From NCBI GenBank assembly GCA_963844405.1, contig CAWJNZ010000008.1:186001-250000 (forward strand): a stretch of DNA of 64,000 nt, in the 5' to 3' direction. A program made the translations under genes and the position numbers. The notes beneath the pieces were generated by a model. That model was not told the origin of the DNA. It did not search any database and worked only from the letters and a program-made list of their open reading frames with translations. Within the stretch, counting starts at the first letter, position 1, and every line of letters begins with the position of its first letter. Positions 49,064 to 57,085 of the stretch are shown piece by piece. Origin of the DNA: DASSUW01 sp963844405 (GTDB lineage Bacteria; Actinomycetota; Thermoleophilia; Solirubrobacterales; Solirubrobacteraceae).

Positions 49064-49458
49064 ACATGCACCAGTTCAGTCAGCACTCCACTCGAGGCGG
49101 AGGGATGGAGGAAGGCCACCTGCGAGCCGCGTATACCCGTGCGCGGCGCCTCGTCGATCAGCCGCACGCCCGCCGATCGCAACGACTCCAGCGTGGCGGC
49201 CACGTCGTCCACGCGGTAGGCGACGTGATGCAGCCCCGGCCCGCGCTTGGCGAGGAAGCGGCCGACCGGCGTGTCGTCCCCCAGCGGCGCGAGCAGCTCC
49301 ACGTGACCGTCGCCGACGTCGAGCAGCGCGGCCTCGACGCCCTGGTCGGCGACCGTCTCGCGATGGACGAGCGGCATGCCGTAGGTGTCGCGGTGGACGG
49401 CGATCGCGGCGTCGAGGTCCTCGACGGCGACCCCGATGTGGTCGATGCTGCCGAACAC
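49060..49458 (-). CDS. mce: Methylmalonyl-CoA epimerase-like VOC protein
   Basis: A 132-residue vicinal-oxygen-chelate protein. The metal ligands of the epimerase are visible: H in SIDHIGVAVEDL, E in HVELLAP, H in GLHHVAYRVDDV and E in LTELVHV. The enzyme interconverts (2R)- and (2S)-methylmalonyl-CoA in propionate metabolism. GTG start with TACACT 7 nt upstream and no ribosome site. First gene of the four-gene minus-strand operon. Confidence 0.87.
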   Translation of the reverse strand: MFGSIDHIGVAVEDLDAAIAVHRDTYGMPLVHRETVADQGVEAALLDVGDGHVELLAPLGDDTPVGRFLAKRGPGLHHVAYRVDDVAATLESLRSAGVRLIDEAPRTGIRGSQVAFLHPSASSGVLTELVHV

Positions 49459-49483
49459 GGGGGCGAGTGTACCCTCAGCGCCC
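49459..49483. promoter_or_regulatory. 25-bp divergent leaderless promoter pair (mce operon / DAGK)
   Basis: Leftward TACACT (complement of 49466-49471) lies 7 nt from the mce GTG (49458). Rightward TACCCT (49470-49475) lies 8 nt from the kinase GTG (49484). The hexamers share two bases. Among the clearest examples of the overlapping arrangement in the window. Confidence 0.55.
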
Positions 49484-50335
49484 GTGCGCATCGCCCTCGC
49501 CGCCAACCACGCCTCCGGCGGCGGACTGGACCCCGAGCCGCTGGCCGACGCGATGCGCTCGGGCGGCGCGGAGGTCGCCGTCTTCGGCTGCGACGACGAG
49601 GGCCTGGAGCGCGCCGCGGCCTGGGAGCCGGACCGCCTGGCGGTGGCCGGCGGCGACGGGACGATCGGCTCGGTCGCCGAGCTGGCCGGCCGGCTCGACG
49701 TGCCGCTGGCCGCCCTCCCGACCGGCACCGCCAACGACTTCGCGCGCGCCTACGGCCTGCCCGCGGACCCGCTGGAGGCGGCGGCGCTGGCCGCCGAGGG
49801 CCAGGTCACGCGGCCGCTCGAGCTCGGCCGGCTGGCCGACGGGCGGCCGTTCGTCAACGTCGCCAGCGCCGGTCTGGCCTCGGTCGCCGCCCGCAACGCC
49901 CAGCCGCTCAAGCCGCGGCTGGGACCGCTCGCCTACGGCGTCGGCGCCCTGCGCGCCGCCGCGCGCGAGCACCCGCTGCCGGTGAGCGTGCGCACCGACG
50001 ACCGCACGGTCTTCGAGGGCGGCGCCTGGCAGGTGATCGTCGCGGTCAGCGGCGCCTTCGGCGGCGGCTCGGGGGTCGCCGAGGCCGACCCGGACGACGG
50101 CGTGCTCGACGTCGTCGTCCTCCCCGCCGGCTCGCGCGCCGGCCTCGCCCGCCGCGCCTGGGGCCTGCGCCAGCGCACGATCGCCCAGCAGCACGACGTG
50201 CCGCACGAGCGCGGCCGCGTCATCGAGGTGCACCTGCCGGACGGCAGCGAGATCAACGTCGACGGCGAGATCCGCAGCGGCGGCCTCGAGCGGGTGACGG
50301 TGGAGCCGCGGGCGTTCAGCTTGGTGGTGCGATAG
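49484..50335 (+). CDS. Diacylglycerol/sphingosine-kinase-family lipid kinase
   Basis: A 283-residue YegS/DgkB-like protein. The nucleotide-binding signature is VAGGDGTIGSVAEL, followed by LPTGTANDFARAYGLP, the typical second motif, and the C-terminal strands ending INVDGEIRSGGLERVTVEP. It probably phosphorylates diacylglycerol or a related lipid. Start GTG 49484 in a likely leaderless transcript. Followed at 50351 by the second copy of the CGGACGCC hairpin. Confidence 0.88.
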   Translation: MRIALAANHASGGGLDPEPLADAMRSGGAEVAVFGCDDEGLERAAAWEPDRLAVAGGDGTIGSVAELAGRLDVPLAALPTGTANDFARAYGLPADPLEAAALAAEGQVTRPLELGRLADGRPFVNVASAGLASVAARNAQPLKPRLGPLAYGVGALRAAAREHPLPVSVRTDDRTVFEGGAWQVIVAVSGAFGGGSGVAEADPDDGVLDVVVLPAGSRAGLARRAWGLRQRTIAQQHDVPHERGRVIEVHLPDGSEINVDGEIRSGGLERVTVEPRAFSLVVR

Positions 50336-50350
50336 GGCGAAGCCCGGTTA

Positions 50351-50372
50351 CGGACGCCATGGACGGCGTCCG
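50351..50372. terminator. Short perfect hairpin, copy 2 (CGGACGCC / GGCGTCCG)
   Basis: Arms CGGACGCC (50351-50358) and GGCGTCCG (50365-50372) with loop ATGGAC. It lies between the convergent lipid-kinase and EAL/GGDEF genes, which end at 50335 and 50379, so a bidirectional terminator is the simplest reading. The same arms occur at 21825-21846 in a different setting. Confidence 0.6.
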
Positions 50373-50378
50373 GCCCGG

Positions 50379-52580
50379 TCAGACCGCCGGCAGGATGCCC
50401 GGCGGAGCAACCATCACGCCGTCGCGACCGCGACGCTTGACCTCGTAGAGCGCGGCGTCCGCGCGCGCGACCATCGCCTCGTCGCTCTCCCCGTCCTCGG
50501 CCAGCGCGAGGCCGACGGACAGCGTCGAGCCGATCCGGTCGGGTGCCTGCGAGCGCAGCTCCCAGCCGATCCGCTCGGCGTCCGCCGGGCCGCCGCACTC
50601 GAAGACGAGCGCGAACTCGTCGCCGCCGACGCGGAAGGCGCGGCCGCCGGCCGGCGACGCCGAGCGCAGGAGGGCCGCCATGGCGCGCAGCGCGTCGTCG
50701 CCCGCCGCGTGCCCGCGCGCGTCGTTGAGGCTCTTGAAGCCGTCGAGGTCGGCCAGCAGCACGGCGAACCGCCCGGTCTCGCGCAGCGCGGGCAGCGCCT
50801 CGTAGAACGCGGCGTGGTGGCCGAGCCCGGTCAGCGGGTCGCGCGCGGCGCGCTCGCGCAGCTCCAGCACGGCGGCCGCCATGCGCAGGCCCGAGGCGGC
50901 CTGGAAGGCGAGCAGCTCGAGCAGCTCGACGTGCTCGGTCGAAAGGTTGTGCGGCGTGCGGTCGGCCAGCACGAGGACGCCGAGCCGCGCGCCGCCGGCG
51001 GCCAGCGGCAGCACGGCGAGCGAGGCGGCGCCGGCCCGGCGCAGGCCCTCGTGGCCCGCGAAGCCGCGGCCGGCGGTCTCGTTGACCGTGTAGGAGGAGG
51101 TGCCGTGGGTGACCCACCCGCCGATCGCCGCGAGGTCCTCCGGCGCCAGGTCGGAGAAGGCGACCGCGAACGGTCCCTCGGCGTGGTGCACGTAGAGGTC
51201 GTCGCCGCCGGAGGAGAACGCCAGCATGGCCGACTCGAAGCCCGCGAGCTGGAGCGCCGACCGGACGGTCTCGCGCACGAGGTCCTCGGGGTCCTCGAGC
51301 GCGGCCAGGCGCGCGACGGCGCGGGCCAGCCGCTGGGCGGGGTTGACCGACGCCTCAGGGCCGCCGAGCGCCTCGATGCGGCGGCCGAGCAGGTCGGCGC
51401 AGCGCTCGACCTCCCAGCGCGCGTCCGGCCCCAGCGTGGTCGGCGACTCGGCGTTGAGCGCGCCGACGACCCGGCCCGAAGCGTGCAGCGGCACGCACAG
51501 CTCGGCGACGACGGAAGGGATCGAGACGATGAACTCGCCGTCGGCGCTCGTGTCGGTGAGCTCGACCGTCTCGCCGGTGCGGAACACGCGGCCGAGGACG
51601 CCCTTCGAGCTCGGCATCCCGTCGTAGACCTGCCAGTAGCCGCGCGAGGACTGGCAGCGCAGCCGGCCGCCCTGCTCGAGGTAGACGCTGGGCAGCAGGC
51701 CGCTGCGGGCGAGGTGGTCGACGACCACGACGGAGGCGTCGCGCACGGTGGAGGCGGAGGCCAGGGCGCGCTCCAGGCGCCCGCCGGCCGGGGCGGAGGC
51801 GAGCAGTCGCCGGGTCGGCGTCTCCGGCTCCGGCGGCCAGGCGGCGCTCGGGCGGCCGAACAGCCAGCCCTGGCCGAAGTCGACCTCGGCGCCGCGCAGC
51901 ACCTCGAGCTCCTCGGGGCGCTCGACGCCCTCGGCGACGACGCGCGCGCCGACCTCGCGGGCGAAGGCGACGGTGGCGCGCAGGACGGCCTGGCGCGAGG
52001 CGTCGAGGTCGACGCCGGTGACCATGCCACGGCACAGCTTGAGGAAGTCGGGGCGGATCTCGGCGACGTACTCGAGCGAGGTGAACCCGGCGCCGGCGTC
52101 GTCGACGGCGATCAGCGCGCCGCGCGAGATCCACGGCCGCAGGCGCTCGCGGATGCGCTTGATGTCCTGCACGGCGTCCTGCTCGGTGAGCTCGATGACG
52201 AGCCGCGACGGGAGCTGCTCGGCGAGCCGTTCGAGGCCGGGGTGGCCGAGCGCGTCGGGCGCGACGTTGACGAACAGCAGCCGGCTGTGCGGCGGCTCGC
52301 CGGCGCTCGTCATGGCCGCCCAGCAGGCGACCTCGAGGTCGTCGCGCAGGCCGCTGCGGGCGGCGGCGGCGAGCGTCACGTCCGGGGGCAGGGCGACGAG
52401 GCCGGGCGGCGACGGGAAGCGGGCGAGGCCCTCGTAGCCGATCGGCTCGAGGTCGGAGAGCCGGACGATCGGCTGGAAGACAGCGCTGATCGCGCCGGGC
52501 TCGAGCAGCCCGCGGAAGTCGGCGGCGCGGTCGGCGCTCGCGCGCGACAGAGAGTCCAGCTGCCCCATCTTCTGGGGCAT
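50379..52580 (-). CDS. EAL-GAF-GAF-GGDEF c-di-GMP signalling protein
   Basis: 733 residues with the domains in unusual order. EAL first (about 28-255): EGLARF (E50), ELTEQ, DDAGAGFTSL, FLKLCR, EGVER and GQGWLFGRP, so the phosphodiesterase residues look complete. Then two GAF sensor domains (about 270-405 and 415-560). GGDEF last (about 565-725), with GGDEF at 652-656 and no RxxD I-site upstream. Opposite activities in one soluble protein suggest the GAF domains switch between synthesis and degradation of c-di-GMP. It follows ftsH by 25 nt on the same strand. Confidence 0.9.
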   Translation of the reverse strand: MPQKMGQLDSLSRASADRAADFRGLLEPGAISAVFQPIVRLSDLEPIGYEGLARFPSPPGLVALPPDVTLAAAARSGLRDDLEVACWAAMTSAGEPPHSRLLFVNVAPDALGHPGLERLAEQLPSRLVIELTEQDAVQDIKRIRERLRPWISRGALIAVDDAGAGFTSLEYVAEIRPDFLKLCRGMVTGVDLDASRQAVLRATVAFAREVGARVVAEGVERPEELEVLRGAEVDFGQGWLFGRPSAAWPPEPETPTRRLLASAPAGGRLERALASASTVRDASVVVVDHLARSGLLPSVYLEQGGRLRCQSSRGYWQVYDGMPSSKGVLGRVFRTGETVELTDTSADGEFIVSIPSVVAELCVPLHASGRVVGALNAESPTTLGPDARWEVERCADLLGRRIEALGGPEASVNPAQRLARAVARLAALEDPEDLVRETVRSALQLAGFESAMLAFSSGGDDLYVHHAEGPFAVAFSDLAPEDLAAIGGWVTHGTSSYTVNETAGRGFAGHEGLRRAGAASLAVLPLAAGGARLGVLVLADRTPHNLSTEHVELLELLAFQAASGLRMAAAVLELRERAARDPLTGLGHHAAFYEALPALRETGRFAVLLADLDGFKSLNDARGHAAGDDALRAMAALLRSASPAGGRAFRVGGDEFALVFECGGPADAERIGWELRSQAPDRIGSTLSVGLALAEDGESDEAMVARADAALYEVKRRGRDGVMVAPPGILPAV

Positions 52581-52605
52581 CGGCTTCGCGGTCAGGGAGC
52601 TTGAG

Positions 52606-54213
52606 TCAGCGCGGGTCGCGGCGCCGGCTGGCGACCACGCGCAGGCCGTGCCCCGGTGAGCGGTACAGCCGCGGGACGCCCTCCATGATGCGGTCGATGT
52701 CGGCCCGTTCGAGCACTTCGTTGCGCAGCAGCGCCGAGGCCAGCGCGTCGAGCTTGTCGCGGTGCTCGTTGATCAGCCGGACGGCGCCGCGCATCGACTC
52801 GTCGCTCAGGTGCTGCTGCTCCTCGTCGCGCAGCTGGCGCGTACGGTCGGAGACCGCGCCGCCCTCGGCCGAGACCTGGAGCGAGGTGATCGAGGTGCCC
52901 ATCGCGTACTCGTGCACCATCGAGCGCGAGATCTCGGCGACGCGCTTGAGGTCGTCGGAGGCGCCGGTGGTGATCTCGCCGAAGACGATCTGCTCGGCCG
53001 CGCGGCCGCCCAGGAGCACCGTCATGTAGTCGAGGAGCTCCTCGCGCGTCTTGAGGTAGCGGTCCTCCTCCGGCAGGTTCAGCGTGTAGCCGAGGGCGCG
53101 GCCGCGCGGGACGATCGAGATCTTGTGGACGCGGTTGACGCCGGGGAGCAGCTCGGCGCAGAGGGCGTGGCCGGCCTCGTGGAAGGCGACCACGCGGCGC
53201 TCGTGCTCGTTGAGCGTGCGGCGCGACTGCATGCCGGCCACGACGCGCTCGAGCGCGGCGTCGAAGTGGCGCTGCTCGATCGCCTCGGAGTACTCGCGCG
53301 CGGCGAAGATGGCGGCCTCGTTGGCGAGGTTGGCGAGGTCGGCGCCGGTCAGCCCCGCGGTCTGGCGGGCGGTCAGCTCGAGGTCGACCTCGCGCAGCGG
53401 CTTGTCGCGCGTGTGGACGCGCAGGATCGCGGCGCGCCCCGTGACGTCGGGTGGCGAGACGAAGACCTGGCGGTCGAAGCGGCCGGGGCGCAGCAGCGCC
53501 GGGTCGAGCTTGTCGAGCAGGTTGGACGCGGCGATCACCACGAGGTCGCCGCTCGTGTTGAAGCCGTCCATCTCCACGAGCAGCTGGTTGAGCGTCTGCT
53601 CGCGCTCGGAGTTGTTGTCGGAGCCGCGCTGGCCGCCCACCGCGTCGATCTCGTCGATGAAGATGACCGCCGGGCGGTGGTCGCGCGCCTCGGAGAACAG
53701 GCGCCGGATGCGGGCGGCGCCGAGGCCGGCGAACATCTCGACGAACGAGGCGGCCGACTGGGAGAAGAACTCGGCGCCCGACTCCTTGGCGACCGCCTTG
53801 GCCAGCAGCGTCTTGCCGGTGCCGGGCGGGCCGTGCAGGAGGATGCCCTTCGGCACCTTCGCGCCCAGCTTCTCGAAGCGCTTGGGGTCGCGCAGGAACT
53901 CGACGACCTCCTGCAGCTCGGCCTTCGCCTCGTCGGCCCCCGCGACCTGGTCCCAGCCGACCGACCCCTTGGACTCCGGCTTGATCTGCTGCGGCTTGGT
54001 CCGCGGCATCAGCTTCATCGTCCGCCACAGGACGATGACGATGATGCGCATGAAGAGGATCGGCGCCCAGGTCAGGATGTAGCCCTGGACGTGGTCCCAG
54101 AGCGAGATCTCCGGCAGAGGCGGGGGCGGCTGGACGGCGATCGTCTGGTCGGCGGCCATCCAGCCGGTCGTGCCCGGCAGTGGTCCGTCCAGCGGCTGTC
54201 CGTCGAGGAGCAT
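52606..54213 (-). CDS. ftsH: FtsH-family AAA+ metalloprotease with a single N-terminal span
   Basis: Membrane-anchored ATP-dependent protease, 535 residues. Walker A HGPPGTGKT (about 126-133), FIDEIDAVGGQRG, the second region of homology RPGRFDRQV and the zinc site HEAGH (345-349). Normal FtsH has two membrane spans flanking a 70-residue outer domain; here there is one hydrophobic stretch (YILTWAPILFMRIIVIVLW, about 45-63) and no outer domain, so the N-terminus and AAA domain are arranged differently. GATACT lies 7 nt before ATG 54213; ATG 54159 is possible. Confidence 0.9.
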   Translation of the reverse strand: MLLDGQPLDGPLPGTTGWMAADQTIAVQPPPPLPEISLWDHVQGYILTWAPILFMRIIVIVLWRTMKLMPRTKPQQIKPESKGSVGWDQVAGADEAKAELQEVVEFLRDPKRFEKLGAKVPKGILLHGPPGTGKTLLAKAVAKESGAEFFSQSAASFVEMFAGLGAARIRRLFSEARDHRPAVIFIDEIDAVGGQRGSDNNSEREQTLNQLLVEMDGFNTSGDLVVIAASNLLDKLDPALLRPGRFDRQVFVSPPDVTGRAAILRVHTRDKPLREVDLELTARQTAGLTGADLANLANEAAIFAAREYSEAIEQRHFDAALERVVAGMQSRRTLNEHERRVVAFHEAGHALCAELLPGVNRVHKISIVPRGRALGYTLNLPEEDRYLKTREELLDYMTVLLGGRAAEQIVFGEITTGASDDLKRVAEISRSMVHEYAMGTSITSLQVSAEGGAVSDRTRQLRDEEQQHLSDESMRGAVRLINEHRDKLDALASALLRNEVLERADIDRIMEGVPRLYRSPGHGLRVVASRRRDPR

Positions 54214-54256
54214 CGCGGCCAGTATCTCCGCCGGCCGAACGAATCGAGACTAGGGT

Positions 54257-55063
54257 CTAGACCCCATCTGCGCCTTCGACGCGGAGGATCTCGGCGAGCG
54301 CCGCGCGCCCGACCTCGAGCTGGCGCTCGTCGGGCTCGCGCGTCCCGAGCAGCCGCTGCAGCTCGAAGCCCGGCCGGCGCAGGGCGCGCGCGACCGGCGT
54401 GCCGGCGTTGCGCTCGCACCAGGCGAACACCTCGACGGCGGCGGCCGTGGACGCGACCGCCACGCCCGCGCCGGCCACCGGCCCGGGCTTCTCCAGCACG
54501 CGCCGCACGAGCAGCGCGCCGGCGACGTTGGACGCGAGCAGCGGCGTCACCAGGTGCGAGCCGCAGCGGTCGTGCTCCTTGGCGGCGTCCGCCGCGTCCG
54601 CGCCCTCGTCCTCCGACTCGTAGGCGGCGATCGCCTTGTGCTCGACGCCGTGGTAGGCGGCCAGCTCGCCGCCGCGCAGGGCGAGGACGGCGGGCGCGAG
54701 CGACAGCGAGGCGGCGGCCGCCTCGCCGACCGGGCCGCGCAGCCGGCGGCGCAGGATCGCGCCGGTGAGCGACGCGGCGCCGGCGACGGCCAGCACGCTC
54801 GGCGACTCGAACGGCAGCCTGGCCGCCGGCAGCGCGCGCTTGACCAGCGGGATGACGGCGAACGCCTCGCCGAGCCGCACGACGCCGCGCACGCCCGGCA
54901 CGTCGTCGACCGCACGCACGCGCGGCTTGCGGCCCGAGGCCGTGCGAACCTCGCCGGCGTCGTCGCGCACGGCGGCGGCCCAGTGGGTGGGGCCGTGGAC
55001 GAGCAGGCCGTTGCGCAGGGCCATGCCGCCCAGCCGGAGCTTGCCCTCTGCGACCGGACTCAA
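54257..55063 (-). CDS. DUF1385 (YqhQ-like) membrane protein
   Basis: A 268-residue protein with the DUF1385 hallmarks: GGMALRNGLLVHGPTHWAAAV, the conserved metal-like motif ELAAYHGVEHKAIAAYE and EHDRCGSHLVTP between membrane spans. Function in the family is unknown. TTG start overlapping the M20 peptidase stop (TTGA), with GGAGG just upstream. Its stop codon lies in the 12-bp palindrome GGGTCTAGACCC (54253-54264), a possible terminator or operator before ftsH. Confidence 0.85.
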   Translation of the reverse strand: MSPVAEGKLRLGGMALRNGLLVHGPTHWAAAVRDDAGEVRTASGRKPRVRAVDDVPGVRGVVRLGEAFAVIPLVKRALPAARLPFESPSVLAVAGAASLTGAILRRRLRGPVGEAAAASLSLAPAVLALRGGELAAYHGVEHKAIAAYESEDEGADAADAAKEHDRCGSHLVTPLLASNVAGALLVRRVLEKPGPVAGAGVAVASTAAAVEVFAWCERNAGTPVARALRRPGFELQRLLGTREPDERQLEVGRAALAEILRVEGADGV

Positions 55064-56357
55064 AGGAGCCTCCTCGGGAGATCGACGAAGAACGAGGCCG
55101 CGAACTCCAGGTCGCGGACGTCGATCCGCTCGTCGTTGGAGTGGATCAGGGACCAGGCCTCGTAGAAGTTCATGTGACGGAGGGGGAAGAAGCCGTAGGC
55201 CGCGCAGTCGGGGAACGCGGCGCGGAACCAGCGCGAGTCGGTGAAGGCCGGCAGCACGCCGGGGACCGCCTCGGCGCCGGGGTCGTTCTCCTCCAGCCAG
55301 TCCTTGATGGCGTCCATCAGCGGCGTGTCGATCGGCGAGCGGTTGCCGACGACCTCCTCCAGGAAGGAGATCTCCAGCCCGTCCTCGTGGACGAGCTCGC
55401 GGATGCGCCGCATCGTCGCCTCGCCGTCCATCCCCGGCGGCACGCGGCAGTCGACGTGCAGCTCGGCGCGGGCCGGGATGACGTTGATCTTCTCGGAGCC
55501 GAAGATGCGGGTGGGGACGGCGGTCACGCGCAGGGTCGGCTCGACCATGGCGGCCAGCTTCGGCTCGATCGGCGCTGATGCGGTCGATCGCCGCCTGCGG
55601 GTCGCCGGGGTCCTCGCCGAGCGCCTCGAGCAGCGCGCGCGGCTCGTCGATGACGTCGAAGTCGGGCTGGCGCTCGCCGAGCCGGGCCAGCACGGGCGCG
55701 AGCTTGAGCAGCGCGTTGTCGCCGGTGCCGGGGATCGAGGCGTGGCCGGCCACGCCGCGCGCGGTGACCTTGAAGCGGAAGGTGCCCTTCTCGGCGAGCA
55801 CACGCCGGGTAGATCCGGCGGTCGCCGTACGGCATCACCGAGCCGCCGCCCTCGTTGACCAGCCAGTCGACGCGGGCGATGTCGGGGTGCTCCTCGGTCA
55901 GCCACTGGGCGCCGAGCCGGCCGCCGGTCTCCTCGTCGACGACCGCGATCACCTTCAGCGCGCCTCGGCTCGGCCGCCAGCCCTCGCGGGCGAGCGTGGC
56001 GGCGGCGACCGCCTCGGCGGCGGTCTGCGACTTCATGTCGAGCGCCCCGCGACCCCACAGGTGGCCGTCGTGGACCTCGCCCGACCAGGGGTCGTGCGTC
56101 CAGTCGTCGGGATCGGCGAGCACGGTGTCCACGTGCGACAGATAGCCCAGGACGGGCCCGGGCTCGTCCCCCTCGAGGGTGGCGACGAGGTTCGGGCGCT
56201 CGGGGTCGGCGCCGAGGAGCTCGACATCGAGCCCCGCCTCGCGCAGGTAGCCGGCCAGCCACTCCTGGCACTCGCGCTCGTGGCCCGGGGGGTTGACGGT
56301 CTTGAAGCGGATCAGCCGCGCCAGGACGTCGGCGGTCTCCTGCTGCAGCGCGGCCAT
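55060..56357 (-). CDS. M20-family metallopeptidase (ArgE/DapE-like), two indels
   Basis: Zinc peptidase/deacetylase of about 432 residues after correction. Metal site 1: YLSHVDTVLADPDDW and WGRGALDMKSQ; catalytic glutamate VVDEETGG. After a slip near 55803, FRFKVTARGVAGHASIPGTG supplies the dimerisation-domain histidine; after another near 55574 the sequence continues PTRIFGSEKINVIPARAELHVDCR to the final metal histidine region PLRHMNFYEAW. Substrate class is an N-acyl amino acid or dipeptide. TAGCAT stands 10 nt before the ATG and overlaps the TetR stop. Confidence 0.87.
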
Positions 56358-56370
56358 GTGGCCGACGATG

Positions 56371-56997
56371 CTAGTCGACCGTCAGTTCCTCGAGGCGCGC
56401 CCGGATCGCGGTGCGGGCGCGGTCGAACCATGCCTCGTCGCGGTCGAGCTGGAAGCGCGTGTTGGCCGCGCCGCCCAGCGCGTCGAGCTCGTAGGCGACC
56501 TGGCGGGGGTCGGCCTGCGGGTCGAGATGGCCCTGGGCCTGGGCCGACATGACGCGGTTGACGAGGATCTGCGACCAGTCCGCGAAGTCGTTCCACACCG
56601 CGTCGCGCACGGGGCCGGCCGGGCGGCTGTTGTACTCGCCGCGCACGGCGTCGAAGAAGCAGCCGCCGGTGAACACCTCGCGCCGCATGTAGCCGAGCCA
56701 GTTCTCCATCAGCGCCTCGAGCCGCGGCAGCCCGCGCTCGGCCTCGCGGACGGGCGTGATCACGGTCTCGACGAAGATCTCGCGCGCCTTGTCGATCGTC
56801 GCCAGCTGCAGCTCCTCCTTGGAGCCGAAGTGGGCGAAGAGGCCGCTCTTGCTCATGCCGAGCTCGTTGGCGAGCCGGCCGATGGTGATGCCGTCGAGGC
56901 CCTCGACGGTGGCGAGTTGGACCGCGGTGTCGAGGATCGACTCGCGGGTGCGACGGCCGCGTTCCCGGCGGCCGTCCAGCAGCGCTGGAGCGTCCAT
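56371..56997 (-). CDS. TetR-family repressor
   Basis: A 208-residue regulator. DNA-binding domain at residues 14-63: TRESILDTAVQLATVEGLDG, then ITIGRLANELGMSKSGLFAHFGSKEEL. The C-terminal ligand domain matches the TetR_C_6/LmrA-type pattern (GGCFFDAVRGEYNSRPAGPVRDAV). It is divergent from an MFS exporter; two 14-bp operator-like repeats lie in the gap, so it probably represses both genes and responds to an exported compound. Confidence 0.92.
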   Translation of the reverse strand: MDAPALLDGRRERGRRTRESILDTAVQLATVEGLDGITIGRLANELGMSKSGLFAHFGSKEELQLATIDKAREIFVETVITPVREAERGLPRLEALMENWLGYMRREVFTGGCFFDAVRGEYNSRPAGPVRDAVWNDFADWSQILVNRVMSAQAQGHLDPQADPRQVAYELDALGGAANTRFQLDRDEAWFDRARTAIRARLEELTVD

Positions 56998-57012
56998 GTG
57001 GTTCAGAAGGTA

Positions 57013-57056
57013 GCACGATCGTTCGTTCTTTGCTAGAAATCCGCACGATCGTTCGT
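57013..57056. promoter_or_regulatory. Tandem operator-like repeats for the TetR regulator
   Basis: GCACGATCGTTCGT occurs twice, at 57013-57026 and 57043-57056, in the same orientation and exactly 30 bp apart (about three helical turns). Each copy contains the palindromic core ACGATCGT. The pair fills the middle of the 88-bp gap between the divergent TetR and MFS genes. Confidence 0.75.
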
Positions 57057-57085
57057 ACTCCCTTCCTCCCCAGGAGTCGCTCCCA

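Noticed and set aside
54253..54264. GGGTCTAGACCC as a confident operator
   Set aside because: A single 12-bp palindrome at a stop codon, with no second copy or regulator nearby; noted under the DUF1385 gene only.
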